From Dactylosporangium sp040605635 (GTDB lineage Bacteria > Actinomycetota > Actinomycetes > Mycobacteriales > Micromonosporaceae), in assembly GCF_040605635.1 (NCBI RefSeq), contig NZ_JBEXDG010000001.1, forward strand, positions 248,001-312,000: DNA of 64,000 bases, written 5' to 3'. Below, one piece after another: positions 42,408-51,170 of the stretch; within the stretch, counting starts at the first letter, position 1; each line of letters begins with the position of its first letter. The notes under the pieces were generated by a model that saw nothing but the letters and a program-made list of their open reading frames with translations, was not told the origin of the DNA and made no database searches. The position numbers and the translations under genes were made by a program.

Positions 42408-42908
42408 GTGTCGACGACCGACGGCGACCAGGGGACAACCTGGCTGTCGCAGGAAGCTTTTGACCGCCTGCAGGCCGAGCTGGACGAGCACATCGCCAAC
42501 CGGCCGGCGATCGCCGCGGAGATCAACGCACGCCGCGAAGAGGGTGACCTGCGCGAGAACGGCGGCTATCACGCCGCCCGCGAGGAGCAGGGCAAGGCCG
42601 AGGGCCGCATCCTGTACCTGAAGGAGTTCCTGCGCAAGGCAGTCGTCGGCGAGGCGCCGACGAGCAACGCGGTCGCGCCCGGCACCGTCGTCACGATCCA
42701 GTTCGACGACGACGAGGACGACACCGAGACGTTCCTGCTGGGCTCCCGGGAGATCGCGGCGACGACGGACCTCACCGTCTACAGCCCCGAGTCCGCGCTG
42801 GGCAAGGCGATCCTGGGCGCGGCAAAGGGTGACCAGGTGAAGTACACCGCCCCGAACGGGTCACAGATCAAGGTGAAGGTCATCTCGTTCGAGCCGTTCG
42901 GCGGCTGA
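42408..42908 (+). CDS. greA: Transcription elongation factor GreA
   Basis: 166 residues from GTG 42408 (TAAGGAG upstream). N-terminal coiled coil with the acidic tip REEGDLRENGGYHAAREEQ and C-terminal FKBP-like domain (PESALGKAILGAAKGDQV). Rescues backtracked RNA polymerase by transcript cleavage. Confidence 0.95.
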   Translation: MSTTDGDQGTTWLSQEAFDRLQAELDEHIANRPAIAAEINARREEGDLRENGGYHAAREEQGKAEGRILYLKEFLRKAVVGEAPTSNAVAPGTVVTIQFDDDEDDTETFLLGSREIAATTDLTVYSPESALGKAILGAAKGDQVKYTAPNGSQIKVKVISFEPFGG

Positions 42909-42945
42909 GCGAAGGCCAGGGCGTCACAACGCTTCGAGGGTCCGC

Positions 42946-42977
42946 GCCGAGCTGGCGCTGTGTCGTGCCAGCTCGGC
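42946..42977. terminator. Convergent terminator between greA and ilvA
   Basis: GCCGAGCTGGC and GCCAGCTCGGC form a perfect 11-bp stem with a 10-base loop. Confidence 0.8.
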
Positions 42978-43024
42978 GTCGATCCGTTCGTCGCGCGCCG
43001 AAGCCGAAGGTCACAAGGGATCTT

Positions 43025-44251
43025 CTACGCGCCGAAGGTCACCGTGTACCCAGCCGAACGGAGGGCATTGACGAGCCGGTCGGAGTGCTCCGAGCCGCGG
43101 GTCTCCACGGACAGGTGGATCTCGACCTCGCCGAGCTGCAGGCGGGGGTCCTGCCGGCGGTGCGCGACGTCGACGACGTTGGCGCCGTGCGCGGCGATCT
43201 GCGCGAGGATCCTCGCCAGGTGGCCCGGCTTGTCGTCGCAGCGGACGGTGAAGGCCAGGTAGCGGCCGGCGGCGGCGAGGCCGTGCTCGATCACCCGCAG
43301 CAGGAGCATCGGGTCGATGTTGCCGCCGGACAGGACCGCGACGGCGGGCGTCTCGACCTCGACGACACCGGCGAGCAGCGCCGCGACGCCGACGCTGCCG
43401 GCCGGCTCGACGACGGTCTTGCCGCGCTCCAGCAGCATCAGCAGCGCCCGGGAGATGTCCTCGTCGGTGACCGTGACGACCTCGTCGACGAGCTTGCTGA
43501 CGTGGGCGAAGGTGATTTCGCCGGGGCGGCCGACCGCGATGCCGTCGGCGATCGTGCCCAGCGCGGCGAGGCGGACCGGTTTCCCGGCGCGCAGTGACTC
43601 CGGGAACGCGGCGGCGCCGGCCGCCTGCACGCCGATGATGCGCACATCGGGGCGCAGGGACTTGACCGCGACCGCGACGCCGGAGATGAGCCCGCCGCCG
43701 CCCACGCCGGTGACGATGGTCTTCACGTCGGGGAGCTGTTCGATGAGCTCCAGGCCGAGGGTGCCCTGCCCCGCGATGATGTCGGGGTGATCGAAGGGGT
43801 GGATCAGCACCGCGCCGGTCTGCTCCGCGAACTCGGCGGCGGCGTCGAGCGCCCCGTCGACGGTGGAGCCCGCGAACTGGACCGCGGCGCCGTAGCCCTT
43901 CGTGGCGGCGATCTTGGGCAGCGGCGCGCCGACCGGCATGAAGACGGTGCTCGCGATGCCGAGCAGGCTCGCGGCGAGGGCGACGCCCTGCGCGTGGTTG
44001 CCGGCGCTGGCCGCGACCACGCCCCGGCGGCGTTCGTCGGCGCTGAGGCGGGCGATCCGCACGTACGCGCCGCGGACCTTGAACGATCCGGCGCGCTGCA
44101 GGTTCTCGCACTTGAGCCAGGCCGGGCCGCCGAGCTTCGCGGTGAGGGGCCGGCTGGGCTCGACCGGCGTCCGGCGGATCACGCCGGACAGCAGGTCACG
44201 CGCCGCTTCGATGTCAGCGAGCGTCACGAGCCCCGAGGACGGTTCAGTCAT
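43025..44251 (-). CDS. ilvA: Threonine ammonia-lyase
   Basis: 408 residues from ATG 44251, overlapping the preceding stop. PLP Lys in RAGSFKVRGAY, phosphate loop GVGGGGLISG and SAGNHAQGVA. One C-terminal ACT domain (FTVRCDDKPGHLARIL). Short, single-ACT form. Makes 2-oxobutyrate, the first step to isoleucine; 2-oxobutyrate could also feed the distant aldolase, though nothing links them. Confidence 0.9.
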   Translation of the reverse strand: MTEPSSGLVTLADIEAARDLLSGVIRRTPVEPSRPLTAKLGGPAWLKCENLQRAGSFKVRGAYVRIARLSADERRRGVVAASAGNHAQGVALAASLLGIASTVFMPVGAPLPKIAATKGYGAAVQFAGSTVDGALDAAAEFAEQTGAVLIHPFDHPDIIAGQGTLGLELIEQLPDVKTIVTGVGGGGLISGVAVAVKSLRPDVRIIGVQAAGAAAFPESLRAGKPVRLAALGTIADGIAVGRPGEITFAHVSKLVDEVVTVTDEDISRALLMLLERGKTVVEPAGSVGVAALLAGVVEVETPAVAVLSGGNIDPMLLLRVIEHGLAAAGRYLAFTVRCDDKPGHLARILAQIAAHGANVVDVAHRRQDPRLQLGEVEIHLSVETRGSEHSDRLVNALRSAGYTVTFGA

Positions 44252-44967
44252 TCCCTGATGGTGCCACTCGCCGTGAGCGGCAGCACCACTGTCCATTGCT
44301 CGTTCGTGGAGCGCAGCGCCTGCAGCGCCGCGCGGGGTGCGGCGGAGCCACGGATGCGGGCGACGCGTCCGTACTGCGCGCTGGTGACGCGGGCGATGAG
44401 CAGCAGCGCGGACACGGCCGTGACGATGCCCAGCACCGCCCCGGGCAGGCGCAGCAGCAACTGCCGGCCGAACAGGTGCGACACGAGGGCGCGGTCGACG
44501 GCCCCTCCGGCGGCGACCCGGTCGCGGACGTCACCGATCTCGCGCACGTTGTCCAGGCCGGCGAGGACGCCGAGCACCGCGGCGGCCAGGGTGAGCAGCA
44601 GGCCGAGCCACCACAGCCAGGTCAGCACGGTCATCCTGCGGCGCAGCGCCGGTGCCCGGCCGACGCTGCCGACGGCGACGTCGAGCAACGGCACGGCGGA
44701 TGCCGGACGGATGCCGAACGCGGCCAGGTTGGACCGGGCACGGCCGGCCCAACCGGCGAACGCGGCCCAGGCGGTCACTACCGCGACGGCCAGCACCGCC
44801 CACGCGCCGATGCGCACGGCGCTCGCGTCGCTGCCGGGCCGGTGCGCGGCCCAGATGTCGGCGAGCGGCACGAACGCCACGCACAGGTGGGCGAGCGCCG
44901 CCGCGGCGACGCTCAGCATGGCCGCGGTCGCCCAGCTGGAGATCGCCTTGATCTGGCGCACCGTCAC
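44248..44967 (-). CDS. DUF4328-like membrane protein
   Basis: 239 residues from GTG 44967 (GTGA overlap with the amidase). About four TM segments; the loop AFAGWAGRARSNLAAFG followed by RPASAVPLLDVAVG resembles DUF4328 proteins (wrARrNa...). Overlaps ilvA, so all three genes form one operon. No function is known. Confidence 0.6.
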   Translation of the reverse strand: MTVRQIKAISSWATAAMLSVAAAALAHLCVAFVPLADIWAAHRPGSDASAVRIGAWAVLAVAVVTAWAAFAGWAGRARSNLAAFGIRPASAVPLLDVAVGSVGRAPALRRRMTVLTWLWWLGLLLTLAAAVLGVLAGLDNVREIGDVRDRVAAGGAVDRALVSHLFGRQLLLRLPGAVLGIVTAVSALLLIARVTSAQYGRVARIRGSAAPRAALQALRSTNEQWTVVLPLTASGTIRE

Positions 44968-46361
44968 CGCCGGGCCGCCATGCGGGGCCAGCCCGGCGCG
45001 TGCCGGCGCCAGGGCGCGGCCTGCTCGACCTGCCCGGCGAGCGCGAGCAGCAGCGGCTCAGCGCCGGGCGGACCCACGAGCTGGACCGCGGCGGGCAGCC
45101 CGTCCGCGCGGACCCCGGTGGGGATCACGACGGCGGGGAACCCGGCGAAGTTCCACGGCGCGCTGTAGGGCGCGTACCGCGCGTTGACCAGCATGTTCGC
45201 CGACCAGGAACGCTCCGACCAGCGCACGGCGCGCGGCGGGGGGCCGGCGAGGGCGGGGGTGACGAGGACGTCGAAGCCGCCGCCAAGGAACCAGTTGCGG
45301 CAGCGTTCCCGCCACTCGTCGCGGTCGGCCTCCTTGACCAGGCCACGGCGCAGCGCCCGCTCGCCGAGCCGCGCGTGCCGCCGGGTCCGCGGCTGTAACC
45401 GGGCTCGGCTGAGGTCGGAGTCGAGGTCGGCGGCGTCGACGTGGGCGCCGGCGAACCAGGTGGCGAGGACGTGCGCGGCGAGCGACGCCGGATACACGGG
45501 GTCGGCGCGCACCGCGTCGTGGCCGAGGCCGAGGAGCAGGCGGGCGGCGTCGCTGAGCCCCTTGCGGGCGCCCGCGTCCGGGAACACCCCGGTGGCGGGG
45601 CTGCGCGAGGACACCGCGATCCGCAGCTTCTCCGGTGCCCGCAGCGCTTCCGGGGTACGACCGGCGATGACCGAGAAGCCCAGCGACGCGTCGCCGACGG
45701 TGGTCGCGAGGATGCCGTTCTCGGCGAGCCCGTGCCAGTCGTTGGCACCGATCCCGGCCGGGACCACGCCGCGGCCGGGTTTGAGGCCGACGAGCCCGCA
45801 GCAGGCGGCGGGGATCCGGATCGAGCCGAGCCCGTCGTTGCCGTGCGCGATCGGCACCAGGCCGGCGGCGACCGCGGCGGCCGACCCGCCCGACGAGCCG
45901 CCGGGGGTCCGGTCGGTGCGCCACGGGTTGCGGGTGATCCCGTCGGCGTCGTCGGTGAGCGCCCAGATGCCGAGCTCCGGCATGCGGGTCACGCCGACGA
46001 CGATCGCGCCGGCGCCCCGCAGCCGCCGGACCACCTCATGATCGTGCTCGGCGACGGGACCGCGGGCGGCCGCCGAGCCGTTCCACGTGGGCAGGCCGGT
46101 GACGGCGATGTTCTCCTTGACCGCGATCGGCACCCCGGCCAGGGGCAGGTTGCGCAGCTCCGGCTGCTCGTCGACGATCTCCGCCTCGGCGATCGCCTCG
46201 CCGGCCCGGACCTGCCGGAACGCGCCGACGACCCGGTCGTACGCACGGATCGAGTCGAGGTGGTCGGCGACGACCTCGGTGGCGGACGTGTCACCGCGGC
46301 GCACCGCGCGGGCGATCTCCCGCGCGGTGGTGCCGACCCAGGTGGTGGAGCGGTGCAGCAT
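44964..46361 (-). CDS. Amidase-signature family amidase
   Basis: 465 residues. Catalytic triad elements: Lys in VPIAVKENIAVTG, cis-Ser in TPGGSSGGSAAAV and nucleophile Ser in DGLGSIRIPAACCG. Hydrolyses a carboxamide; substrate unknown. GatA is unlikely, as no gatB/C is adjacent and the sequence is of the general amidase type. Confidence 0.88.
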   Translation of the reverse strand: MLHRSTTWVGTTAREIARAVRRGDTSATEVVADHLDSIRAYDRVVGAFRQVRAGEAIAEAEIVDEQPELRNLPLAGVPIAVKENIAVTGLPTWNGSAAARGPVAEHDHEVVRRLRGAGAIVVGVTRMPELGIWALTDDADGITRNPWRTDRTPGGSSGGSAAAVAAGLVPIAHGNDGLGSIRIPAACCGLVGLKPGRGVVPAGIGANDWHGLAENGILATTVGDASLGFSVIAGRTPEALRAPEKLRIAVSSRSPATGVFPDAGARKGLSDAARLLLGLGHDAVRADPVYPASLAAHVLATWFAGAHVDAADLDSDLSRARLQPRTRRHARLGERALRRGLVKEADRDEWRERCRNWFLGGGFDVLVTPALAGPPPRAVRWSERSWSANMLVNARYAPYSAPWNFAGFPAVVIPTGVRADGLPAAVQLVGPPGAEPLLLALAGQVEQAAPWRRHAPGWPRMAARR

Positions 46362-46400
46362 GAGGAGACACCTTCCGGCCGATGGCTGGCGCTTAGTGTC

Positions 46401-47543
46401 TCAACGAGCGAGGGCCTGCTCCAGGTCCGCGAGAAGATCGTCGATCGTCTCGATGCCGACGGACAGCCGGACGAGGTCGCCGGGGACCTCCAGGGGCGAG
46501 CCGGCGGCGCTGGCGTGGGTCATCCGGCCGGGGTGCTCGATCAGCGACTCGACACCGCCGAGGGACTCGCCGAGCACGAACAGCTTCGCCCGGTTGCAGA
46601 TGTCCACTGCCGCCTCCTCGCCGCCCGCGGCCCGGAAGCTCACCATGCCGCCGAAGCGCCGCATCTGCTTCGCCGCGACCTCGTGACCGTGGTGTTCGGG
46701 CAGCCCCGGGTACAGCACCTGGCTGACGGCCTTGTTCCTGGTCAGGAACTCGACGACCTTCTCGGCGTTGTCGCAGTGCCGGTCCATGCGCACGCCGAGG
46801 GTCTTGATCCCGCGCATCGTCAGCCACGCGTCGAACGGGCCGCAGACCGCGCCCATCGCGTTCTGGTGGAAGGCGAGCCGGTCCAGCAGCTCGTCGTCGG
46901 TGCCGACGAGCGCGCCGCCGACGACGTCGGAGTGGCCGCCGATGTACTTGGTCGTCGAGTGCACCACGACGTCGGCGCCCAGGTGCAGCGGCTGCTGCAG
47001 GTAGGGCGAGGCGAACGTGTTGTCGACGACGAGCAGCGCGCCCCGGTCGTGCGCGACCTGGGCCAGGGCGGCGATGTCGGCGATGCCGAGCAGCGGGTTG
47101 GTCGGGGTCTCCAGCCAGACGATCTTCGTGCGGTCGGTGATCGCCGCCCGGACCGCGTCGACGCTGTGGATCGACGCCGGGGTGAAGTCCAGCCCCCAGC
47201 GCTGCGCCACCTTCGAGAACAGCCGGTAGGTGCCGCCGTACGCGTCGTCGGGGATGACCACGTGGTCGCCGGGCACGCACACGGCGCGCAGCAGCGTGTC
47301 CTCGGCGGCGAGCCCGGACGCGAACGCGAGGGCCCGGCGGCCGCCCTCGATCGCGGCGAGGCACTCCTGCAGCGCGTCCCTGGTCGGGTTCTGGGTCCTG
47401 CTGTACTCGTAGCCGCGCCGGGGGTGACCCACCGCGTCCTGCGCGTACGTGCTGGTCTGGAAGATCGGCGGGACGACCGCTCCGGTGGCGGGGTCCGGCT
47501 CCTGGCCGGCGTGGATGGCAAGGGTCTCGAAGCCGTGCGTCAT
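46401..47543 (-). CDS. metB: Cystathionine gamma-synthase
   Basis: 380 residues. YEYSRTQNPTRDALQECLA, VDNTFASPYLQQPL, PLP Lys in HSTTKYIGGHSD and the C-terminal SLGGVESLIEHP. Joins O-acylhomoserine and cysteine. Cystathionine gamma-lyase is a close relative and cannot be fully excluded by sequence alone. Confidence 0.88.
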   Translation of the reverse strand: MTHGFETLAIHAGQEPDPATGAVVPPIFQTSTYAQDAVGHPRRGYEYSRTQNPTRDALQECLAAIEGGRRALAFASGLAAEDTLLRAVCVPGDHVVIPDDAYGGTYRLFSKVAQRWGLDFTPASIHSVDAVRAAITDRTKIVWLETPTNPLLGIADIAALAQVAHDRGALLVVDNTFASPYLQQPLHLGADVVVHSTTKYIGGHSDVVGGALVGTDDELLDRLAFHQNAMGAVCGPFDAWLTMRGIKTLGVRMDRHCDNAEKVVEFLTRNKAVSQVLYPGLPEHHGHEVAAKQMRRFGGMVSFRAAGGEEAAVDICNRAKLFVLGESLGGVESLIEHPGRMTHASAAGSPLEVPGDLVRLSVGIETIDDLLADLEQALAR

Positions 47544-47770
47544 GGACCGACCATAGTGCGGGACGTGGTGAGCCGGATCACGGGCCGCCGATTCCGCCCT
47601 GATGCGTCACCAGAGCCCATCCCGCCGGCCGGAACGACGGAGGTTCGGATGCTCCCCGACGGCATCGGCGCCGCCCCGGCGGACCTGAGCACTTCGATAT
47701 CCTGGGTGGGTGGTCTCGACGGTCACGGCCGTAATGGCTTGATAAGGCCGGCGGGCGGTTCCCGAGGCAG

Positions 47771-47793
47771 ACTTGAGCCCGAGCACCTCAAGT
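47771..47793. promoter_or_regulatory. Inverted repeat ACTTGAG-N9-CTCAAGT upstream of msrA
   Basis: Perfect 7-bp arms ending 16 bp before the msrA start. TTGAGC within the left arm and TATAGG 17 bp on could be -35 and -10 elements, so the site would overlap the promoter. Confidence 0.5.
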
Positions 47794-47809
47794 CGTATAG
47801 GAGCTGATC

Positions 47810-48475
47810 GTGTTCCCCTGGTCCCGCAAGCCGCTCGACCTGCCCACCGCCGAGACCGCCCTGCCCGGCCGCGACACCGAGATGCCGGTCGCCGCGACCC
47901 ACACCGTGCTCGGCACCCCGCTGCGCGGTCCCTGGCCGGCCGGGCTCGAGACCGCCTTCTTCGGGATGGGCTGTTTCTGGGGTGTGGAGCGCATCTTCTG
48001 GCGCATCCCGGGCGTCCACTCCACCTCCGTCGGCTACCAGGGCGGGTTCACCGCCAACCCGACGTATGAGGAGACCTGCTCGGGCCGGACCGGGCACACC
48101 GAGGCCGTCCAGGTCGTCTACGACCCGTCGAAGGTCTCCTACGAGACGCTGCTGAAGGCGTTCTGGGAGAACCACGACCCCACCGAGGGCATGGCGCAGG
48201 GCAACGACGTCGGCACGCAGTACCGCTCGGCGATCTACACGACGACCCCGGCGCAGGCCGCCGCGGCCGCCGCGTCTCGGGAGGCCTTCGCGCCGGTGGT
48301 CCGCGCCACCGGCCGGGGCGAGATCACCACCGAGATCGCCGAGGCCGGGCCGTTCTACTACGCCGAGGACTACCACCAGCAGTACCTGTCGGACGTCAAG
48401 AACCCTAGCGGATATTGTGGTATTGGTCCCACCGGAATGACGTGCCCGGTAGGGGTTGCGCGGGTCGCCGAGTAG
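47810..48475 (+). CDS. msrA: Peptide methionine sulfoxide reductase A, with element-encoded C-terminus
   Basis: 221 residues from GTG 47810, AGGAG upstream. Catalytic Cys55 in FFGMGCFWGVE; EVVYDP-like, HNDPT-like and YCAEDYHQQYL-like stretches follow; recycling cysteines lie in SGYCGIGP and TCPVGV. The host-coded part ends at KNP (about residue 198). The last 22 codons belong to the integrated element, are richer in A/T at third positions, and replace the host tail found at 58491-58560. Reduces methionine-S-sulfoxide in proteins. Confidence 0.95.
   Translation: MFPWSRKPLDLPTAETALPGRDTEMPVAATHTVLGTPLRGPWPAGLETAFFGMGCFWGVERIFWRIPGVHSTSVGYQGGFTANPTYEETCSGRTGHTEAVQVVYDPSKVSYETLLKAFWENHDPTEGMAQGNDVGTQYRSAIYTTTPAQAAAAAASREAFAPVVRATGRGEITTEIAEAGPFYYAEDYHQQYLSDVKNPSGYCGIGPTGMTCPVGVARVAE
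48398..48405. other. attL core (AAGAACCC)
   Basis: Eight bases shared with the right end at 58483-58490, within the Lys-Asn-Pro codons of msrA. Flanks differ, as for serine-integrase sites. Extent of the true core may be smaller. Confidence 0.75.
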
Positions 48476-48493
48476 CCGGCGGCGGAAACGACA

Positions 48494-48523
48494 CAGCCCC
48501 CGGACGCCAGTGGCGCCGGGGGC
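48494..48523 (+). terminator. Terminator after hybrid msrA
   Basis: AGCCCCCGG/CCGGGGGCT with inner CGCC-AGT-GGCG, 18 bp past the msrA stop and inside the element. It would shield the element from host readthrough. Confidence 0.75.
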
Positions 48524-48649
48524 TGCTGTGGTGGGGACCAGCAACGGCCGTAGCGGTGGTCACGGTGCCGGTCGAGATCTTCGAACGCATGGGCGGCATC
48601 AGCGTGCCAGCCGAAGCGGTGTAGTCAGGCGGACGCCCGTGAAATTCCT

Positions 48650-49156
48650 TCACGACGGTACGGCGGAGGAACCAGAAGCGACACCGCCGAAGTCCACGCC
48701 CCGCAGTTCGAGCGTTGCGCGGCGGGCTCGCTCCTCTCCCGGGTACTGCTCGCCGAACAGCCGTGGAATGACGGCCAGCCCGAAGCCGACCGCCAGCGGC
48801 AGGAGCACTACGAGCACCGGCCCGAAGGCGACGAGCCCGCGCCCGGCGTCGCGCTCGTGGGTGGGCGCGTGGCGCAGCCAGTGCCGCCCCCAGAACACGC
48901 CGGGGACGACGAGCGCCGCGTACACGTAGCCGACCACGTCCTCGCCGCGCGATGAGCTGTGCGCGGCCGCGCCGCTGAGCACCCACACCACGGCCGCCGC
49001 GCCGCCGAGGGTGCCCAGCACCGCCGCGGACGCGGTCAGGGCCCGGCGGCGGCGGTACTGCGGGCCGCGCTCCAGCCAGGTGGTACCGATCCACCGCAGC
49101 GTCACCGCCGGCCCGTCCGGCGAGTCCCGGACGTGAAAGACCCGCTCGACCGCCAT
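48650..49156 (-). CDS. Membrane protein at the left end of the element
   Basis: 168 residues; ATG 49156 with GGAGG upstream (a longer start at 49189 lacks one). N-terminal soluble part with VFHVRDSPDGPAVTLRWIG, two or three TM segments (about 44-130) and a cytoplasmic RRATLELRG tail. Not recognised. Lies outside the main small-gene operon. Confidence 0.65.
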   Translation of the reverse strand: MAVERVFHVRDSPDGPAVTLRWIGTTWLERGPQYRRRRALTASAAVLGTLGGAAAVVWVLSGAAAHSSSRGEDVVGYVYAALVVPGVFWGRHWLRHAPTHERDAGRGLVAFGPVLVVLLPLAVGFGLAVIPRLFGEQYPGEERARRATLELRGVDFGGVASGSSAVPS

Positions 49157-49297
49157 TCGCTGGCCTCCGTTCCCCGCCACGACCGCCACGCCGCCTCGAC
49201 CAGGCAGCGACGCGCACTGTACCGGCCGGCGCTCGGATCGGTGCGCGGATATTCATGGCGGTCCGGGGCGTCCGTGGGCGTGTAAACGTGCGGGCGG

Positions 49298-49990
49298 TCA
49301 GGCGGTCGCCAGTCGACGCCGTGTCGGCACCCTGTCGGCACCCAGGTAGCGACGCACGGTCCGCTCACTCAAGCCCAGGCGGGCCGCGATCTGCGCTGGC
49401 GTCGCGGACGGCGCCTCGGCCAGCACGGCGGCGACCCGATCGGCCGTCTTCGGCGGTGCCGCCACACTGACCGCCTCGATCGGCACGGCGCGGACGATCG
49501 GCAGCACGCGGACGCCGGGCGGGACGGCATCGGGCACCGGGCGCGGCCGGGCGGACACCACGGCGGCCACGGTCGGCGCCGGATGAGGCTCGGCCACGGC
49601 GGGCAGAACGGGCGTCGTGGCGGCGGCCGGTACCGCCGTCCGGCCCGACCGGGCCAGCACCTCGACGGTCAGCAGCAGCGCGACGGCGGGCCAGGCGGAC
49701 ACGACGCGCGCCACGATGCCGGGCGGTGCAACGATGACGTTCGCGGCGAGGCTCGCGGCCACGCCGACGAGGAAAGCGAGCCACGCCGACCACTTCGAGC
49801 GGCGGCCGTCGCCCAGGGCCAGCGTCGCGACCAACACCATGCCGTCGACCGACAGCGGCAAGAGTGCGGCGAGGATCGGGGCCTGTCCGGCGCGCTCGGC
49901 AAGCTCGCGCATGTGGTCGTACGACGCGATAGCGGCGATCGTCGTCACGGCGATCGTTCCGGCGATCGAGGCGAAGCGGCGGGCGTTCAC
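49298..49990 (-). CDS. DUF2637 (SpdB-like) protein with C-terminal HTH
   Basis: 230 residues from GTG 49990, overlapping the previous stop. Four TM helices in DUF2637 style: TIAAIASYDHMRELA, LPLSVDGMVLVATLALGDGR. The last 50 residues contain ATPAQIAARLGLSERTVRRYL, a clear helix-turn-helix. DUF2637/SpdB proteins are found in actinobacterial plasmids and conjugative elements, in transfer or spread. The HTH suggests binding of element DNA to the membrane. Confidence 0.8.
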   Translation of the reverse strand: MNARRFASIAGTIAVTTIAAIASYDHMRELAERAGQAPILAALLPLSVDGMVLVATLALGDGRRSKWSAWLAFLVGVAASLAANVIVAPPGIVARVVSAWPAVALLLTVEVLARSGRTAVPAAATTPVLPAVAEPHPAPTVAAVVSARPRPVPDAVPPGVRVLPIVRAVPIEAVSVAAPPKTADRVAAVLAEAPSATPAQIAARLGLSERTVRRYLGADRVPTRRRLATA

Positions 49991-50544
49991 GCGGCACCTC
50001 CAAGGGCCTCGGCGCGGCACGGGCCGCAGTTGCTTGCAGGGCTCCCGGGGTGCCGCTGGCACGCTTCGGCGCGGGGCGTCGGCAGCGCAGCGCCACGGGG
50101 CGCCGTAGGCGCGCCATTGCTGTTGCTTCCGGGGATCTCCCGCGCGCTTGCGCGCTTGGACGTTCTAGGGACGTTAAAGGACGTTCGGGGGGCGTAACTG
50201 TGTCCGGGGGGAGGGGGCGCAGGTGCCCGGGGGGTCGGCGCGTTTGCCCGGGGGGCATCCTGTCCGGGGGGCAAATTGCCCCCACCCATCACGACCGTGT
50301 AGCGGTTCGTGCCGCCGGGGCCGGCGGCGACCGCGACGACCAGGTGGCCGCCCTCCTCCAGCCGGCGGATGATGCGACGCACCGTCCGCTCGTCGAGGCG
50401 TGCCTTGCGCGCCAGGGTCCCCAGCGAGGGCCAGGCGTTGGTGCCGTCGTCGGCCGCGCAGTCAGCGATGGCGAGCAGCACGAGGCGCTCGGTGCCGCCG
50501 ACAGGCGAGTTGTCCCAAACCCAGGTCATGACGCGGATGCTCAC
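49987..50544 (-). CDS. Winged-HTH protein of the element
   Basis: 185 residues from GTG 50544. MSIRVMTWVWDNSPVGGTER then WPSLGTLARKARLDERTVRR, RLEEGGHLVV: a helix_turn_helix_36-type fold used by replication initiators and regulators of mobile elements. Pro-rich tail with PPPPGHSYAPRTSF. A host of phages and plasmids carry the same type upstream of DUF2637. Confidence 0.75.
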   Translation of the reverse strand: MSIRVMTWVWDNSPVGGTERLVLLAIADCAADDGTNAWPSLGTLARKARLDERTVRRIIRRLEEGGHLVVAVAAGPGGTNRYTVVMGGGNLPPGQDAPRANAPTPRAPAPPPPGHSYAPRTSFNVPRTSKRASAREIPGSNSNGAPTAPRGAALPTPRAEACQRHPGSPASNCGPCRAEALGGAA

Positions 50545-50726
50545 CGGGTCACCCCCGCCAGCACGGCGGCGAGGTCAGCGGCGGTGAGGGTGCGGCGGCC
50601 GGTCCACATCGAGAGCAGCGCGCGAGCCTGCCTCCTATCGACGGGGCCGAACGCGGAAAGGGCGGTCAGCGCGGTCTCTACGCGGACAGCGTCAGCCTGC
50701 CGGCGCGAGTGAGCGAGAATGGTCAA
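50541..50726 (-). CDS. Small helical protein, first gene of the leftward element operon
   Basis: 61 residues from a TTG at 50726 (weak site GGAAGG at -13). Includes ALTALSAFGPVDRRQARALL and LTAADLAAVLAGVTR. Its stop overlaps the next start (GTGA). Unknown; the start is uncertain. Confidence 0.5.
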   Translation of the reverse strand: MTILAHSRRQADAVRVETALTALSAFGPVDRRQARALLSMWTGRRTLTAADLAAVLAGVTR

Positions 50727-50810
50727 GGGTCCGGGGCCTTCCGGATCAAGGTCCCGGGACGAGGTTGCAGCCTCCCCCGGGACCGCCTAACGGGGTGAGT
50801 CCGACAGTAG

Positions 50811-50843
50811 CTAAGCGTGCTTAGCTGTGCAAGCGCGCTTAGC
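50811..50843. promoter_or_regulatory. Paired TAAGC-GCTTA palindromes, likely element repressor operator
   Basis: CTAAGCGTGCTTAG (50811-50824) and CAAGCGCGCTTAG (50830-50842), centres 18-19 bp apart, lie between divergent operons at 50726 and 50861. This is a likely switch for element gene expression. Confidence 0.55.
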
Positions 50844-50860
50844 CGGGTAGCATCGCCCGC

Positions 50861-51085
50861 ATGGTGAGTGACGGGTCGCCAGCAGGGCGCGGGAAGCTTG
50901 GCGGGCGGGCGCGGGCGGCGGCGCTGGCACCCGGGGAGCGGGCGGCTATCGCGGCGGCCGGCGCGCGGGCGGCGAACGCTCCGGCGGCGCTCGCACGGCG
51001 CATCGTCAAGGCGTGGCCGGTGCTGGCTGCCGACGAGCGCGACGAGGTGCGGGCAATCCTGCGGGGCGCGGGCATCATCGACTAG
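50861..51085 (+). CDS. Small element protein, unknown
   Basis: 74 residues. MVSDGSPAGRGKLGGRARAA then ERAAIAAAGARAANAPAALA; helical, Arg/Ala-rich. C-terminal WPVLAADERDEVRAILRGAG. Similar short proteins occur beside HTH regulators in actinobacterial elements. It may be the repressor for the operator upstream. Confidence 0.6.
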   Translation: MVSDGSPAGRGKLGGRARAAALAPGERAAIAAAGARAANAPAALARRIVKAWPVLAADERDEVRAILRGAGIID

Positions 51086-51170
51086 CCGGGGTCGCCGAAT
51101 CCCACGCGGCCCGGCGCTCAAGCGAGCCAGCAAATCAAGTCGTGTGACTCGACGTCCACGTGCTTAAGTG

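Noticed and set aside
48415..48624. Small forward frame with WRRGLLWWGPATAVAVVTVP just inside the element
   Set aside because: It starts within msrA and runs through the terminator; no ribosome-binding site. Could not be supported as a gene.
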